Of a stretch of 64,000 bases of DNA, positions 25,417-34,417 are shown in pieces (within the stretch, counting starts at the first letter, position 1; each line of letters starts with the position of its first letter). The stretch covers positions 1 to 64,000 of the forward strand of contig CAZYVD010000004.1 in assembly GCA_964651045.1 (NCBI GenBank). Direction: 5' to 3'. The position numbers and the translations under genes were made by a program. Source of the DNA: CAZYVD01 sp964651045. Lineage in GTDB: Bacteria > Zhuqueibacterota > QNDG01 > DSAB01. The notes beneath the pieces were generated by a model that made no database searches, was not told the origin of the DNA, and was given only the letters and a program-made list of their open reading frames with translations.

Positions 25417-26571
25417 TTATTTTAATTCTTTCCTTGCAATAACAATCTTTTGAATCTCTGAGGTTCCTTCGTATATTGGAATCACACGAGCATCTCTATA
25501 GAGCTTTTCGATATCGGAGAATTCACCAACATATCCATATCCGCCATGAATTTGTACAGCGCGATCTGCAATAAAATTAACAGCCTCTGAAGCAAACAGT
25601 TTTGCCTGAGCAGATTCTCTATTAAATTCCAGACCCCTGTCCATCATCCAGGCTGCCTTGTATGTCAATAAACGGGCAGCCTCTAACCTGCAGGACATAT
25701 CTGCTATCATGCCCTGAATCGAAGAAAGTCTTGCTATTGGTGCACCATAAGCCTCACGCTTCTTAGCATATTCTGTTGCTCTATCGAAACACGCCTGTCC
25801 CAGACCCACTGCCTGTGCTGCTATTGCCACTCTTGAATAGTCCAGTGATTTCATGGCAATCCTGAAACCTTGACCAGGCTCTCCTACAAGGTTTTTCTTT
25901 GGCACATGAGACCCCTTGAAAATTATATGGGCAGTTGTGGAACCCTTAAGACCCATCTTATTTTTCAGAATCCTCCGCTCAAGTCCCTTTATCGAATCCG
26001 TTTCTACTATTAACACTCCAATTTGTTCATCTTTATCTATCACTGTCCTGCATACAAGAAGGATGACATCTGCTACGTCTCCGCTCGATATGAAGAGCTT
26101 TTCACCATTTACAACAAACTCATCTCCCTGCAGAACAGCCTGTGTCTTGATAGAATTAACATCGGATCCGGCACACGGCTCTGTTAGTGCAAATGCCCCA
26201 ATCATATCTCCACTTATCAATCCTGGCAAAAATTCTCTTTTCTGATCATCTGTGCCAAATAGTTCGATAACCATTATTGCCAGATTTGAAATAGAAATAA
26301 TGAATCCAACCGAAGCATCGAAATAACAGATCTCCTCGATAAGCGCTGTGTATTCGAGCCAGCTCTTTCCCAATCCGCCAAGTTCGGTAGATGTTGTATA
26401 TCCAATGAATCCAGAGGATGCTATCTTTTTATAAAGCTCAAAGGGAAACTCTGGCGGTTCTTTATCTAACTCTTTTAAGATCGGAACGATCTCTCTCATG
26501 CCGAATTCCCTGGCATTCTGTCTTGCCTGTTCCTGCAGTTCTGAAAGATTAAATATTCTTCTTCTATTCAT
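25417..26571 (-). CDS. Acyl-CoA dehydrogenase
   Basis: A 384-residue flavoprotein with the full acyl-CoA dehydrogenase fold: FALTEPCAGSDVNSIKT, DYSRVAIAAQAVGLGQA, VQIHGGYGYVGEF, and the catalytic Glu in IYEGTSEIQK. It oxidises an acyl-CoA at the alpha-beta bond and passes electrons to ETF. It overlaps the start of the mutase small subunit gene by eight bases. It stands between the isobutyryl-type mutase genes and the HMG-CoA synthase group, so butyryl-, isobutyryl- or isovaleryl-CoA are candidate substrates; the sequence does not decide. Confidence 0.9.
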   Translation of the reverse strand: MNRRRIFNLSELQEQARQNAREFGMREIVPILKELDKEPPEFPFELYKKIASSGFIGYTTSTELGGLGKSWLEYTALIEEICYFDASVGFIISISNLAIMVIELFGTDDQKREFLPGLISGDMIGAFALTEPCAGSDVNSIKTQAVLQGDEFVVNGEKLFISSGDVADVILLVCRTVIDKDEQIGVLIVETDSIKGLERRILKNKMGLKGSTTAHIIFKGSHVPKKNLVGEPGQGFRIAMKSLDYSRVAIAAQAVGLGQACFDRATEYAKKREAYGAPIARLSSIQGMIADMSCRLEAARLLTYKAAWMMDRGLEFNRESAQAKLFASEAVNFIADRAVQIHGGYGYVGEFSDIEKLYRDARVIPIYEGTSEIQKIVIARKELK

Positions 26572-26968
26572 CTTCGGTCTTTATATTTTTTTGAATATAA
26601 TCAATAATCTCATTAATAGATGAGCCAGGTGTGAATATCTTCCCTATACCCATCTCATTGAGCTTCTTGATGTCATCGTCTGGAATTATTCCTCCTCCGA
26701 AAAGTAGCTTATTACCGATTCCATTTTCTTCCATCAGCTCTTTTACTTTAACAAAAAGAGTCATGTGTGCCCCAGAAAGAATCGAAAGACCAACAGCATC
26801 AACATCCTCCTGAAGTGCTGCTTCGACTATCATCTCTGGTGTCTGGTGAAGCCCTGTGTAAATCACTTCCATCCCTGCATCTCTCAGTGCCCTTGCAACT
26901 ACCTTTATTCCTCTGTCATGCCCATCCAGCCCCGGCTTTGCAAGCAGTATCCTTAACTTCCTTCCCAT
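26564..26968 (-). CDS. Acyl-CoA mutase small subunit, B12-binding
   Basis: A 134-residue free-standing cobalamin-binding domain. LLAKPGLDGHDRG carries the Asp15-x-His17-x-x-Gly20 motif; His17 should be the lower axial ligand of adenosylcobalamin. VGLSILSGAH and LLFGGGIIPDDD are the other conserved turns. It partners the large subunit encoded just upstream. Only one such subunit is visible, so it may also serve the second large subunit (43080-44624), or that one has a partner elsewhere. Confidence 0.92.
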   Translation of the reverse strand: MGRKLRILLAKPGLDGHDRGIKVVARALRDAGMEVIYTGLHQTPEMIVEAALQEDVDAVGLSILSGAHMTLFVKVKELMEENGIGNKLLFGGGIIPDDDIKKLNEMGIGKIFTPGSSINEIIDYIQKNIKTEDE

Positions 26969-27016
26969 ATTATACCTCGCAAAAATGTATTTAAAAATTT
27001 ACTACCATATTGTCTG

Positions 27017-28672
27017 CTACCAGTATATAGGAGGTTCACGATATTCGCCAAATACCTCCTTCAAAACACCCGCAATCTCCCCAAGAGTTGCATAAACCCT
27101 TGCTGCCTCGAGTATAGGATACATTAAATTTTCCTCTCCTCTGCACGCATCCCTCAGATCATCCAGCCTGCTTTTAACCTTTCTGTTATCTCTCTTTTCC
27201 CTGAGTTGTGCAAGCCTTCTGCATTGATTCTTCTCAACATCCGGATCTATTCTTAGAATAGGAATCTCTATATTCTCATCCTTGATTCTATAATCATTCA
27301 CACCAACAACTATACGCTTCTTTTCTTCTACCTCTTTCTGATATCTGAATGAAGCCTGTGCTATCTCTTTTTGTGGATAACCGATCTCTATGGCCTTTAT
27401 TATTCCACCCAGTTTCTCTATCTTTTCAAAATATTCATATGCCTGCTCTTCCATCCTCTTTGTAAGCGATTCCACGAAATATGAACCTGCCAGTGGATCT
27501 ATGGTATTCGCCACTCCAGACTCATATGCAATTAGCTGCTGAGTTCTTAGAGCTATGAGCACTGCCTTTTCAGAAGGAAGAGCAAGTGTTTCATCCATAG
27601 AGTTTGTATGGAGACTCTGAGTTCCACCAAGAACTGCAGCTAATGCCTGCCATGCAACTCTCACTATGTTGTTTTCAGGCTGTTGTGCAGTCAATGTGCA
27701 TCCTGCAGTCTGAGTGTGAAATCGCATTAGCCATGATCTAGGATTCTTTGCCCCGAATCTATTCTTCATCTCTCTTGCCCAAATACGGCGTGCTGCTCGA
27801 TACTTTGCAATTTCTTCAAAAAAATCGAGATGAGAATTGAAGAAGAAAGATAGCCTTGGTGCAAACATGTCTACATCAAGACCCGCCTCCTGGCCCGCCT
27901 TAACATATTCAAATCCATCTGCGAGAGTAAATGATAGTTCCTGTACTGCCGTTGATCCTGCTTCCCGTATATGGTATCCAGATATAGAAATTGTGTTCCA
28001 TTTTGGTATGTGTTTTGATCCAAACTCCATTGTATTAACTGTAAGTCTCATAGACGGCTCTGGAGGAATCAGCCATGACTTCTGCGCAATATACTCTTTT
28101 AGAACATCGTTCTGAATGGTTCCCCTTAGCTGTTTGGGATCTACTCCCTGATTCTCAGCGGCCGCTATATAAAAGGCCCATAAAATGGCGGCAGGACCAT
28201 TTATTGTCATTGATGTCGATACCTTGTCAAGAGGTATCCCATCAAAAAGCCTCTCCATGTCTGCAAGAGATGATATCGCTACACCGCACCTTCCAACCTC
28301 GCCACAGGACATCGGGTCGTCTGAATCTCGACCATAGAGAGTTGGAAAATCAAATGCAACGGACAGACCAGTCTGTCCGTGATCTAAAAGATATCTGTAC
28401 CTCTTATTTGTATCTTCTGCAGTGCCGAATCCTGAGAACATCCTCATTGTCCACAGCCGGCCACGATACATTGTATTGTATACTCCCCGGGTAAATGGGT
28501 ATTGTCCAGGATAACCAAGCTCTTCGAGATAGTCAAACCCCTTCAAATCGTTTGGAGTATATAGAGGCTTGATCTCTTCTCCTGAAACTGTTTTGAAAGA
28601 GGCCTCTCTTTGCTTGCATTTACTAAACTCTTCCTGCCAATTCTTCTCTTTATCACTGATCATTTTGTCCAT
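27017..28672 (-). CDS. Acyl-CoA mutase large subunit, isobutyryl-CoA mutase signature
   Basis: A 551-residue TIM-barrel subunit without a B12 domain. Two substrate-specificity positions differ from methylmalonyl-CoA mutase: Phe79 in TMRMFSGFG replaces the Tyr (Tyr89 of the Propionibacterium enzyme), and Gln197 in KEYIAQKSW replaces the Arg (Arg207) that holds the substrate carboxylate. Phe/Gln is the isobutyryl-CoA mutase pair. Nearby segments GRDSDDP and EVGRCGVAI also resemble that family. It would interconvert isobutyryl-CoA and n-butyryl-CoA. It is flanked by its small subunit, a MeaB chaperone GTPase and the B12 adenosyltransferase. Other carboxyl-lacking substrates remain possible. Confidence 0.85.
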   Translation of the reverse strand: MDKMISDKEKNWQEEFSKCKQREASFKTVSGEEIKPLYTPNDLKGFDYLEELGYPGQYPFTRGVYNTMYRGRLWTMRMFSGFGTAEDTNKRYRYLLDHGQTGLSVAFDFPTLYGRDSDDPMSCGEVGRCGVAISSLADMERLFDGIPLDKVSTSMTINGPAAILWAFYIAAAENQGVDPKQLRGTIQNDVLKEYIAQKSWLIPPEPSMRLTVNTMEFGSKHIPKWNTISISGYHIREAGSTAVQELSFTLADGFEYVKAGQEAGLDVDMFAPRLSFFFNSHLDFFEEIAKYRAARRIWAREMKNRFGAKNPRSWLMRFHTQTAGCTLTAQQPENNIVRVAWQALAAVLGGTQSLHTNSMDETLALPSEKAVLIALRTQQLIAYESGVANTIDPLAGSYFVESLTKRMEEQAYEYFEKIEKLGGIIKAIEIGYPQKEIAQASFRYQKEVEEKKRIVVGVNDYRIKDENIEIPILRIDPDVEKNQCRRLAQLREKRDNRKVKSRLDDLRDACRGEENLMYPILEAARVYATLGEIAGVLKEVFGEYREPPIYW

Positions 28673-28675
28673 AAG

Positions 28676-29632
28676 CTATTCCCCGAGTTTTACTCTTTTC
28701 CATTCTTCCCATATTCTATCCGCAGCAGCAGAAGGAGTCATCTCTCCTCTGCATACCTCTTCTACCAACTCTTTCATTATCTCATCCATCCTTCTATTTT
28801 TCCATAAGGATAGATTGTTTTTCGCTTCCACCAGTCTCATTATCTCTGAACGGATATTCTCTTCACGATGACTCCTTAAAAGGTCATTTTTTTGAAGAAA
28901 ATCGTAGTGACACATAACTCCATCAACAAGTTCACATATCCCTTTTCCATCTCTTGCAACGGTCTGAAATATTGCAGGGCGCCATCTCTTGTTTTCAGAA
29001 ACCATTTCGAGCATCATTTCTATCTCCGTGCGGAGCTGATCAGCCCCGTCTCTGTCTGACTTGTTTACTACAAAGATGTCTCCAATCTCCATCAGTCCTG
29101 CCTTCATGGCCTGAATTCCGTTACCAGATTCTGGAACGAGTACAACGATTGTTGTATGCACGGCCTTTATTATATCAAGTTCTGCCTGTCCCACGCCAAC
29201 CGTCTCTATAATGATCACATCCTTTCCAAAGGCATCGAGCAGATCGCATACCTCCTGAGTCTTTGATGCGAGTCCTCCAAGACTCCCCCTTGTTGCCATG
29301 CTTCTTATAAAAACCCCCTTATCCATAAATACCTCTGACATGCGCACTCTGTCACCTAAGATTGCCCCTCCGCTAAATGGGGAAGTTGGATCAACTGCCA
29401 CAATAGCAACTGTCAGCCCCTTCTTTCTCTGCTCAATGGTCATCTTCTCAACAATCGTGCTCTTACCTGCACCTGGGGGACCCGTTATTCCGATGCGATG
29501 CGCCCTGCCAACCCTGTTGTACAACCTTGCGAACAACTCTGAACTTTGGCGCGATTCATTTTCGATCATTGAGATCATCCTTGCACATGCAGCCCTGTTC
29601 CCTTTTAAGAATTTTTCAATGATATCGTTAAT
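28676..29632 (-). CDS. meaB: MeaB-type GTPase chaperone of the acyl-CoA mutase
   Basis: A G3E-family GTPase: P-loop GITGPPGAGKST, switch region VAVDPTSPFSGGAILGDRVRM, EVGVGQAELD-like ETVGVGQAELD, and base-recognition NKSDRDGAD. It protects and reloads adenosylcobalamin on the mutase. The first ATG (29578) gives 300 residues but drops the usual N-terminal helix. The frame is open further, giving NDIIEKFLKGNRAACARMIS, typical of MeaB. An ATT codon at 29630-29632 lies nine bases after GGGAGG and overlaps the btuR stop, so I chose it as the start (318 residues). ATG 29578 remains the conservative alternative. Confidence 0.85.
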   Translation of the reverse strand: MNDIIEKFLKGNRAACARMISMIENESRQSSELFARLYNRVGRAHRIGITGPPGAGKSTIVEKMTIEQRKKGLTVAIVAVDPTSPFSGGAILGDRVRMSEVFMDKGVFIRSMATRGSLGGLASKTQEVCDLLDAFGKDVIIIETVGVGQAELDIIKAVHTTIVVLVPESGNGIQAMKAGLMEIGDIFVVNKSDRDGADQLRTEIEMMLEMVSENKRWRPAIFQTVARDGKGICELVDGVMCHYDFLQKNDLLRSHREENIRSEIMRLVEAKNNLSLWKNRRMDEIMKELVEEVCRGEMTPSAAADRIWEEWKRVKLGE

Positions 29633-30161
29633 ACTCGATTCCCTCCCTGCTCTTAAAACCCTTCTGGTAGGGATGTTTTATCTCCAGAATTTCACTAACA
29701 AGATCGGCCCTCTTAACAATCTCGGGATGTGCATATCTACCTGTCAACACTAATTCCACTCCTTCCTGTTTTGTCTCGATGAGTTTTAAAAGAGATTCCA
29801 GTGGTATTAGTCCATAATCAACTGCTACATTTATCTCGTCTAGAATGACCATATCATACTTGCCGTTTTCAATCGCCTCCTGAGCGATTTGCAATCCTCT
29901 CCTTGCAAGTTTTAGATCATCTTCAGAGGGCTTGCCCTTTTTAACAAATGTCGGCAGACCCGACTGTATTAACTCAAAACCAGGAATCTTGCTTGCGATG
30001 ATCACTTCACCATAATTTGGATCCCCCTTCATGAAGCAAATCATCAAGACCTTCCATCCGTGACCACATGCCCTCATTGCAAGCCCCAGGGATGCTGTTG
30101 TCTTGCCCTTTCCTGCACCTGTATAGACCTGCACCAGCCCTCTTGCTCTTTTATCCTCCAT
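29628..30161 (-). CDS. btuR: Cob(I)alamin adenosyltransferase, BtuR/CobO type
   Basis: A 177-residue protein with the ATP-binding loop VYTGAGKGKTTASLGLAMRA and MVILDEINVAVDYGLI, then VLTGRYAHPEIV. It adds the adenosyl group to cobalamin or a precursor, making the cofactor used by both mutases. The ATG at 30161 follows GGGAG by eight bases; a TTG at 30176 would lengthen the overlap with the mvhD-like gene. It lies directly before meaB and the mutase genes. Confidence 0.92.
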   Translation of the reverse strand: MEDKRARGLVQVYTGAGKGKTTASLGLAMRACGHGWKVLMICFMKGDPNYGEVIIASKIPGFELIQSGLPTFVKKGKPSEDDLKLARRGLQIAQEAIENGKYDMVILDEINVAVDYGLIPLESLLKLIETKQEGVELVLTGRYAHPEIVKRADLVSEILEIKHPYQKGFKSREGIEY

Positions 30162-30627
30162 TTCTCGATCTCCCAATCGGATTAGGACCCAAAGATCTTA
30201 TCATATTCGTAAACTCCATCACAACTCTGGCAAAACGCTCTCCTTCAGAAGCAGATATCCATTCAAGATGTATCCTCTCAGGCTCAATTCCAAACTGACC
30301 GACCAATCGCCTTGTAAGAATTATCCTCCTCTGTGCCTTATGATTTCCAGACTTATAATGACAATCCCCTGGATGACAACCTCCGATCAGTATTCCATCT
30401 ATTCCTTCAAAAAATGCTTTTAAAATAAACAGCGGATCTATCCTGCCTGTGCACATAAGACGAATGATTCTCACATTTGGCGGATATTTTATTCTGGAGA
30501 CGCCTGCAAGATCTGCTCCTGCATATGTACACCAGTTACATGCAAATCCGATTATTCTCGGTTCCCAATCACTCCTAATCCTGTCCAACTTGTTATCATC
30601 TCCTGCGAACCTGCTCTTTTCTGACAT
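30151..30627 (-). CDS. MvhD-like iron-sulfur protein
   Basis: About 158 residues from the ATG at 30627, just beyond the HdrA stop; an in-frame GTG at 30654 would overlap that stop. The MvhD fold motif includes GFACNWCTYAGADLAGVSR, then VRIIRLMCTGRIDPLFI, GCHPGDCHYKSGN, and LEWISASEGERFARV. It carries a [2Fe-2S] cluster and normally links a hydrogenase or other donor to HdrA. No hydrogenase gene accompanies it here, so its electron partner is open. The same domain is fused to the second HdrA (51180-53564). Confidence 0.85.
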   Translation of the reverse strand: MSEKSRFAGDDNKLDRIRSDWEPRIIGFACNWCTYAGADLAGVSRIKYPPNVRIIRLMCTGRIDPLFILKAFFEGIDGILIGGCHPGDCHYKSGNHKAQRRIILTRRLVGQFGIEPERIHLEWISASEGERFARVVMEFTNMIRSLGPNPIGRSRNGG

Positions 30628-30643
30628 AAATTCCAATATCTGT

Positions 30644-32614
30644 CTATTCCTCACACAATGATTCTGATAGTGCTGTTATCTGTGCCATTATTTGCTGATC
30701 AGTATAATGATAAATCTTTATTGCACCTGAAGCACATGCACCACTGCACGATCCACATCCCTTGCAAATTGCTGAATTGACAGTCATCACTCCTTTCTCT
30801 TCATCAAATTCTGTAGCATTATATTCACATACAGATTCACATGTCCTGCATCCACAGCATATTTGATCATTAACAACAGCTCTTATTGGTTCGATTTTTA
30901 CCTTTCCCATAGACATGGGAATTATTGCAGAGGCCGCTGCTGCCTTTGCCTGTGCAACCGTATCTGGAATATCCTTTGGGGATTGGCAACATCCTGCAAG
31001 AAAAACGCCATCCACATATGTATCCACTGGCCTTAGTTTTGGATGTGCCTCCATTAAGAAGCCATCAGGCGTCCTTGCTAGTTTCAGGATTCTTGCCATA
31101 TCAATGGTTCCATCTCCGGGCTCTATCCCTGCCGAAAGCACAACAAGATCGGCCTCTATTTCAACAGTCTTTCCAAGAAATGTATCCTCTGCCCTCACAA
31201 CAAGCCCATCACCCTTTCTATAAATTTCCGATCCAATTGCTCGTCTGAAGACAACCCCCTCAGACCTCACCCTGTCATAAAACTCTTCGAATCCCTTACC
31301 AAAACAACGCATATCCATATAAAGTATGGTAACAGAAGCATCTGGAATTCTGTCCTTTATAAGATGAGCCTGTTTTACTGCATACATACAGCATACACGT
31401 GAGCACCACGGATTTCCTAAATTCTTATCCCGCGATCCCACACATTGAATAAATACAACTCTCTTTGGCTCTTTTCCATTAATTTCTATATTTCCTCTTG
31501 TTGGCCCCGATGCAGAAACGATTCTCTCAAACTCCAATCCAGTGATTACATTATCGTAATATGAATATGCAAGTTCTGGCTTTCTCTCTACATCGAAGAC
31601 TTCAAATCCTGTTGCCACAACTATGGTTCCAACATCCAACTCGATGTAGCTATCCTTTTGAGTAAAATCAACAGCATCTGCAGGACACGACTCTTGACAC
31701 GCTGGCACCTTTCCACACTTCCCACGTGTTAAGAATAGACAGTTATCCTTATCTACTGTGTACTTCATTGGAACGGCCTGTGGGAAGGGAACATAAATTG
31801 CCGATCGTTTACTTAGCTTGAGATCAAACTGGCTATCTACTCTTCCATTCATTCTGCAATTTTCAGCACATATACCGCATCCTGTACACTTATCCATATC
31901 TACATATCTTGCCTTCTTTCGTATCAGTACTCTGTAGTTTCCAATAAAACCGTTTATCTCTTCAACTTCAGAATATGTTAGGAGTTCGATCTTTGGATGC
32001 TGTGCAACATCAACCATCTTGGGAGTCAAAATACAGGCGGAACAGTCCAGTGTTGGAAAGGTCTTGTCAAGCTGAGCCATGTGCCCACCTATCGAAGGCT
32101 CTCTTTCTACCAGATATACCTGAAATCCAGCATCTGCTATGTCCAGTGCCGCCTGTATACCGGCTATTCCTCCTCCTATTACAAGTGCAGCAGGAGTTAC
32201 CGACACCTCGTCAACAATCAGCGGCTCCAGGAGGGTTGCACGTGATAAAGAACTTCTTACAAGATCGATCGCCTTTGCAGTTGCTTCTTCTCTTGAATCG
32301 TGCACCCATGAACACTGCTCTCTTATATTTGTCATATCAAAACAGTATGGATTGACTCCTGCAGACTGACAAACTCTTCTGAATGTATTCTCATGCATCC
32401 TCGGAGAACATGCAGCAACAACAATCCTGTCCAGACCGAACTGCTTAATATCTTTTATTATTAATTCCTGCCCTGGATCAGAACACATATATGGATAGTT
32501 TCTGGCAATAACTACAGAATGACACTCTTTTATCTTATCAGTGACTCTCTCGACATCCACAGTAGATGCAATGTTTACCCCGCAGTGACATACATAAACA
32601 CCTATCCTCGCCAT
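30644..32614 (-). CDS. hdrA: HdrA-like flavin/iron-sulfur electron-transfer subunit
   Basis: A 656-residue HdrA. The N-terminal cluster domain starts GVYVCHCGVNIASTVD. The FAD-binding loop is ALVIGGGIAGIQAALDIADAGF, then DKTFPTLDCSACILTPKM. A central ferredoxin insert reads CTGCGICAENC, and a C-terminal pair reads CCGCRTCESVCEYNA and CKGCGSCSGACASGAI. HdrA is the flavin-based electron-bifurcating or confurcating core of heterodisulfide-reductase-type complexes. It lies between etfA and the mvhD-like gene, pointing to an Etf-Hdr link for acyl-CoA oxidation. Confidence 0.92.
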   Translation of the reverse strand: MARIGVYVCHCGVNIASTVDVERVTDKIKECHSVVIARNYPYMCSDPGQELIIKDIKQFGLDRIVVAACSPRMHENTFRRVCQSAGVNPYCFDMTNIREQCSWVHDSREEATAKAIDLVRSSLSRATLLEPLIVDEVSVTPAALVIGGGIAGIQAALDIADAGFQVYLVEREPSIGGHMAQLDKTFPTLDCSACILTPKMVDVAQHPKIELLTYSEVEEINGFIGNYRVLIRKKARYVDMDKCTGCGICAENCRMNGRVDSQFDLKLSKRSAIYVPFPQAVPMKYTVDKDNCLFLTRGKCGKVPACQESCPADAVDFTQKDSYIELDVGTIVVATGFEVFDVERKPELAYSYYDNVITGLEFERIVSASGPTRGNIEINGKEPKRVVFIQCVGSRDKNLGNPWCSRVCCMYAVKQAHLIKDRIPDASVTILYMDMRCFGKGFEEFYDRVRSEGVVFRRAIGSEIYRKGDGLVVRAEDTFLGKTVEIEADLVVLSAGIEPGDGTIDMARILKLARTPDGFLMEAHPKLRPVDTYVDGVFLAGCCQSPKDIPDTVAQAKAAAASAIIPMSMGKVKIEPIRAVVNDQICCGCRTCESVCEYNATEFDEEKGVMTVNSAICKGCGSCSGACASGAIKIYHYTDQQIMAQITALSESLCEE

Positions 32615-32615
32615 A

Positions 32616-33593
32616 TCAACTCGCCTTTAACTCTTTAATCTTATCTTTCAATACTGGAACAACCTTCATCAAGTCTCCAACGATTCCAAAATCGGCCACT
32701 CCAAATATGGGAGCATTGCTGTCTTTGTTTACAGCCACAATCGTATCCGATCCCTTCATTCCTGATACATGCTGGAACGCTCCACTAATACCCAATGCTA
32801 TGTAGAGTTTTGGTTTGATAGTCTTGCCAGAGGAGCCGACCTGCCTTTCTTTTGGGAGCCATCCAGCATCTACGACTGGACGAGAACATGCGACCACTCC
32901 GCCTATTGCCTCTGCAAGTTCCTGAACAATCTGGATATTCTCCTTCTCCTTTATACCTCTTCCTATTCCTACTACTATATCTGCCTGTGTAATATCCACC
33001 TCTCCAGCCTCTACCTCTACATATCGTAAAAACTTTCTATAGGCTATCTCCTCTTTTATAGGAGAGTCTATTTTAACAATCTCACCCTTTCGACTGGTCT
33101 GTTCAGGAGTAAAAGATGCAGGCCTAATTGTAAATATATATCCTTCACAATCTACTGGACTGATTTCGACATTGACCTTGCCTCCATACATCTGACGATA
33201 TCCCTTAATCTTGTCACCATCAATATCTAATGCATAACAATCTGTTATCAAAGGTCGGTTTACCTCTACTGCAAGGCTCGGAGCAAGATCCACTCCAAAA
33301 CATGAGTGTGCAATAAGTGTAATATATGGATTATTCTCACCTATTAAATAGGTCAGAATCTTCTGATAATGTTCAGAATTAAAGTTCTCCAGGTTCTGCT
33401 GGTCAATTGTAATTATTCTGTCGGCAAGACTTTTCAATTTATCGGCCATTGGCTCGACTTTGTAGCCAATTAGAATCGCTTCCACTACTCCATCTATTTT
33501 AGATGCCAGTGATCCAGCTCCTGAAAGAAGCTCATATGTTACATCGAGTATCTCTCCCTTCCTGTGTTCAACGAGTACAAATATCTTCTTCAT
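32616..33593 (-). CDS. etfA: Electron transfer flavoprotein alpha subunit
   Basis: A 325-residue EtfA with the C-terminal FAD domain intact: GIGRGIKEKEN, CSRPVVDAGWLPKERQVGSS, GKTIKPKLYIALGISGAFQH and ADFGIVGDL. It carries electrons from acyl-CoA dehydrogenases. Its start overlaps the etfB stop. It stands two bases before hdrA, rather than next to a membrane ETF:quinone oxidoreductase, suggesting a soluble Hdr-type acceptor. Confidence 0.95.
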   Translation of the reverse strand: MKKIFVLVEHRKGEILDVTYELLSGAGSLASKIDGVVEAILIGYKVEPMADKLKSLADRIITIDQQNLENFNSEHYQKILTYLIGENNPYITLIAHSCFGVDLAPSLAVEVNRPLITDCYALDIDGDKIKGYRQMYGGKVNVEISPVDCEGYIFTIRPASFTPEQTSRKGEIVKIDSPIKEEIAYRKFLRYVEVEAGEVDITQADIVVGIGRGIKEKENIQIVQELAEAIGGVVACSRPVVDAGWLPKERQVGSSGKTIKPKLYIALGISGAFQHVSGMKGSDTIVAVNKDSNAPIFGVADFGIVGDLMKVVPVLKDKIKELKAS

Positions 33594-34378
33594 ACCAGCC
33601 CCCTTTCTTTCAGAATTCCAGTGAGTTTCTCTGCAGCTTCCTCAGGTGGTCCCTGGATGAATTCTGCCATCTTCTCCTGTACAGGAATCATAAATTTATC
33701 GATAACTGTATTGGAACCCTTTCTTCCCACCTCATCATCCTTCAGAACCAAATCGCCCAGACCCTTTAACACAATCTCTCTTTTAGATGCTTTTGCAATT
33801 CCCATAATAGAGGCATATCTAGGTTCATTGATACCTGTTTGAATCGTCAGCAGTGCAGGCAGCTTGACCTCCACCACCTCAAGCAGTCCTCCTTCCAGTT
33901 CTCTTGAGGCCTCTACCATATTCTCTTTTATCTCAATCCCTGTAACCATTGCAGCATGTGGAATTCCTAATATCTCAGCAATTGAAGGGCCGACCTGTGA
34001 ATATCCATCATCAGATGCTATGCATCCAGTCAGAATAAGATCATGATCTATATCTTTAATACAAGATGCCAGAACCTTGGCAGTAGCATATGCATCTGAA
34101 TCCTCAAAGGCAGGATCATCGAGACGAATGGCAGTGTCTGCCCCTTTTGCCAGACCCATCCTGAGTGTATCTTCTGACTCCTTTGGCCCCATTGTGATGA
34201 GAGTTATCGTTCCACCGATCTTCTCTTTTATGAGAAGAGCCTCCTCTAAAGCATAGTTATCGGCCTCATTTATATTGAATACAAGACCATCCTTGACTAT
34301 ATCCTTCCCGGATTGGTCTATCTTTACTTCCGATTCTGAAGTATCCGGAACTCTTTTTATGCAAACAACAATATTCAT
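33590..34378 (-). CDS. etfB: Electron transfer flavoprotein beta subunit
   Basis: A 262-residue EtfB: NIVVCIKRVPDTSESEVKID at the N-terminus, NEADNYALEEALLIKEK, TLITMGPKESEDTLRMGLAKGAD, and GYSQVGPSIAEILGIPHAAM. It pairs with EtfA. Whether it belongs to the bifurcating class needs a check of its second nucleotide site; I cannot settle that by eye. It is preceded by a surface-protein gene and followed by etfA with a four-base overlap. Confidence 0.95.
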   Translation of the reverse strand: MNIVVCIKRVPDTSESEVKIDQSGKDIVKDGLVFNINEADNYALEEALLIKEKIGGTITLITMGPKESEDTLRMGLAKGADTAIRLDDPAFEDSDAYATAKVLASCIKDIDHDLILTGCIASDDGYSQVGPSIAEILGIPHAAMVTGIEIKENMVEASRELEGGLLEVVEVKLPALLTIQTGINEPRYASIMGIAKASKREIVLKGLGDLVLKDDEVGRKGSNTVIDKFMIPVQEKMAEFIQGPPEEAAEKLTGILKERGLV

Positions 34379-34417
34379 ACATCCTCCTATATTTAATCTA
34401 TATCTGAATAGAAAAAC

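Noticed and set aside
30151..32614. Hydrogenase (Mvh-type) cluster
   Set aside because: The MvhD-like domain is present but no hydrogenase large or small subunit motif occurs anywhere in the window.
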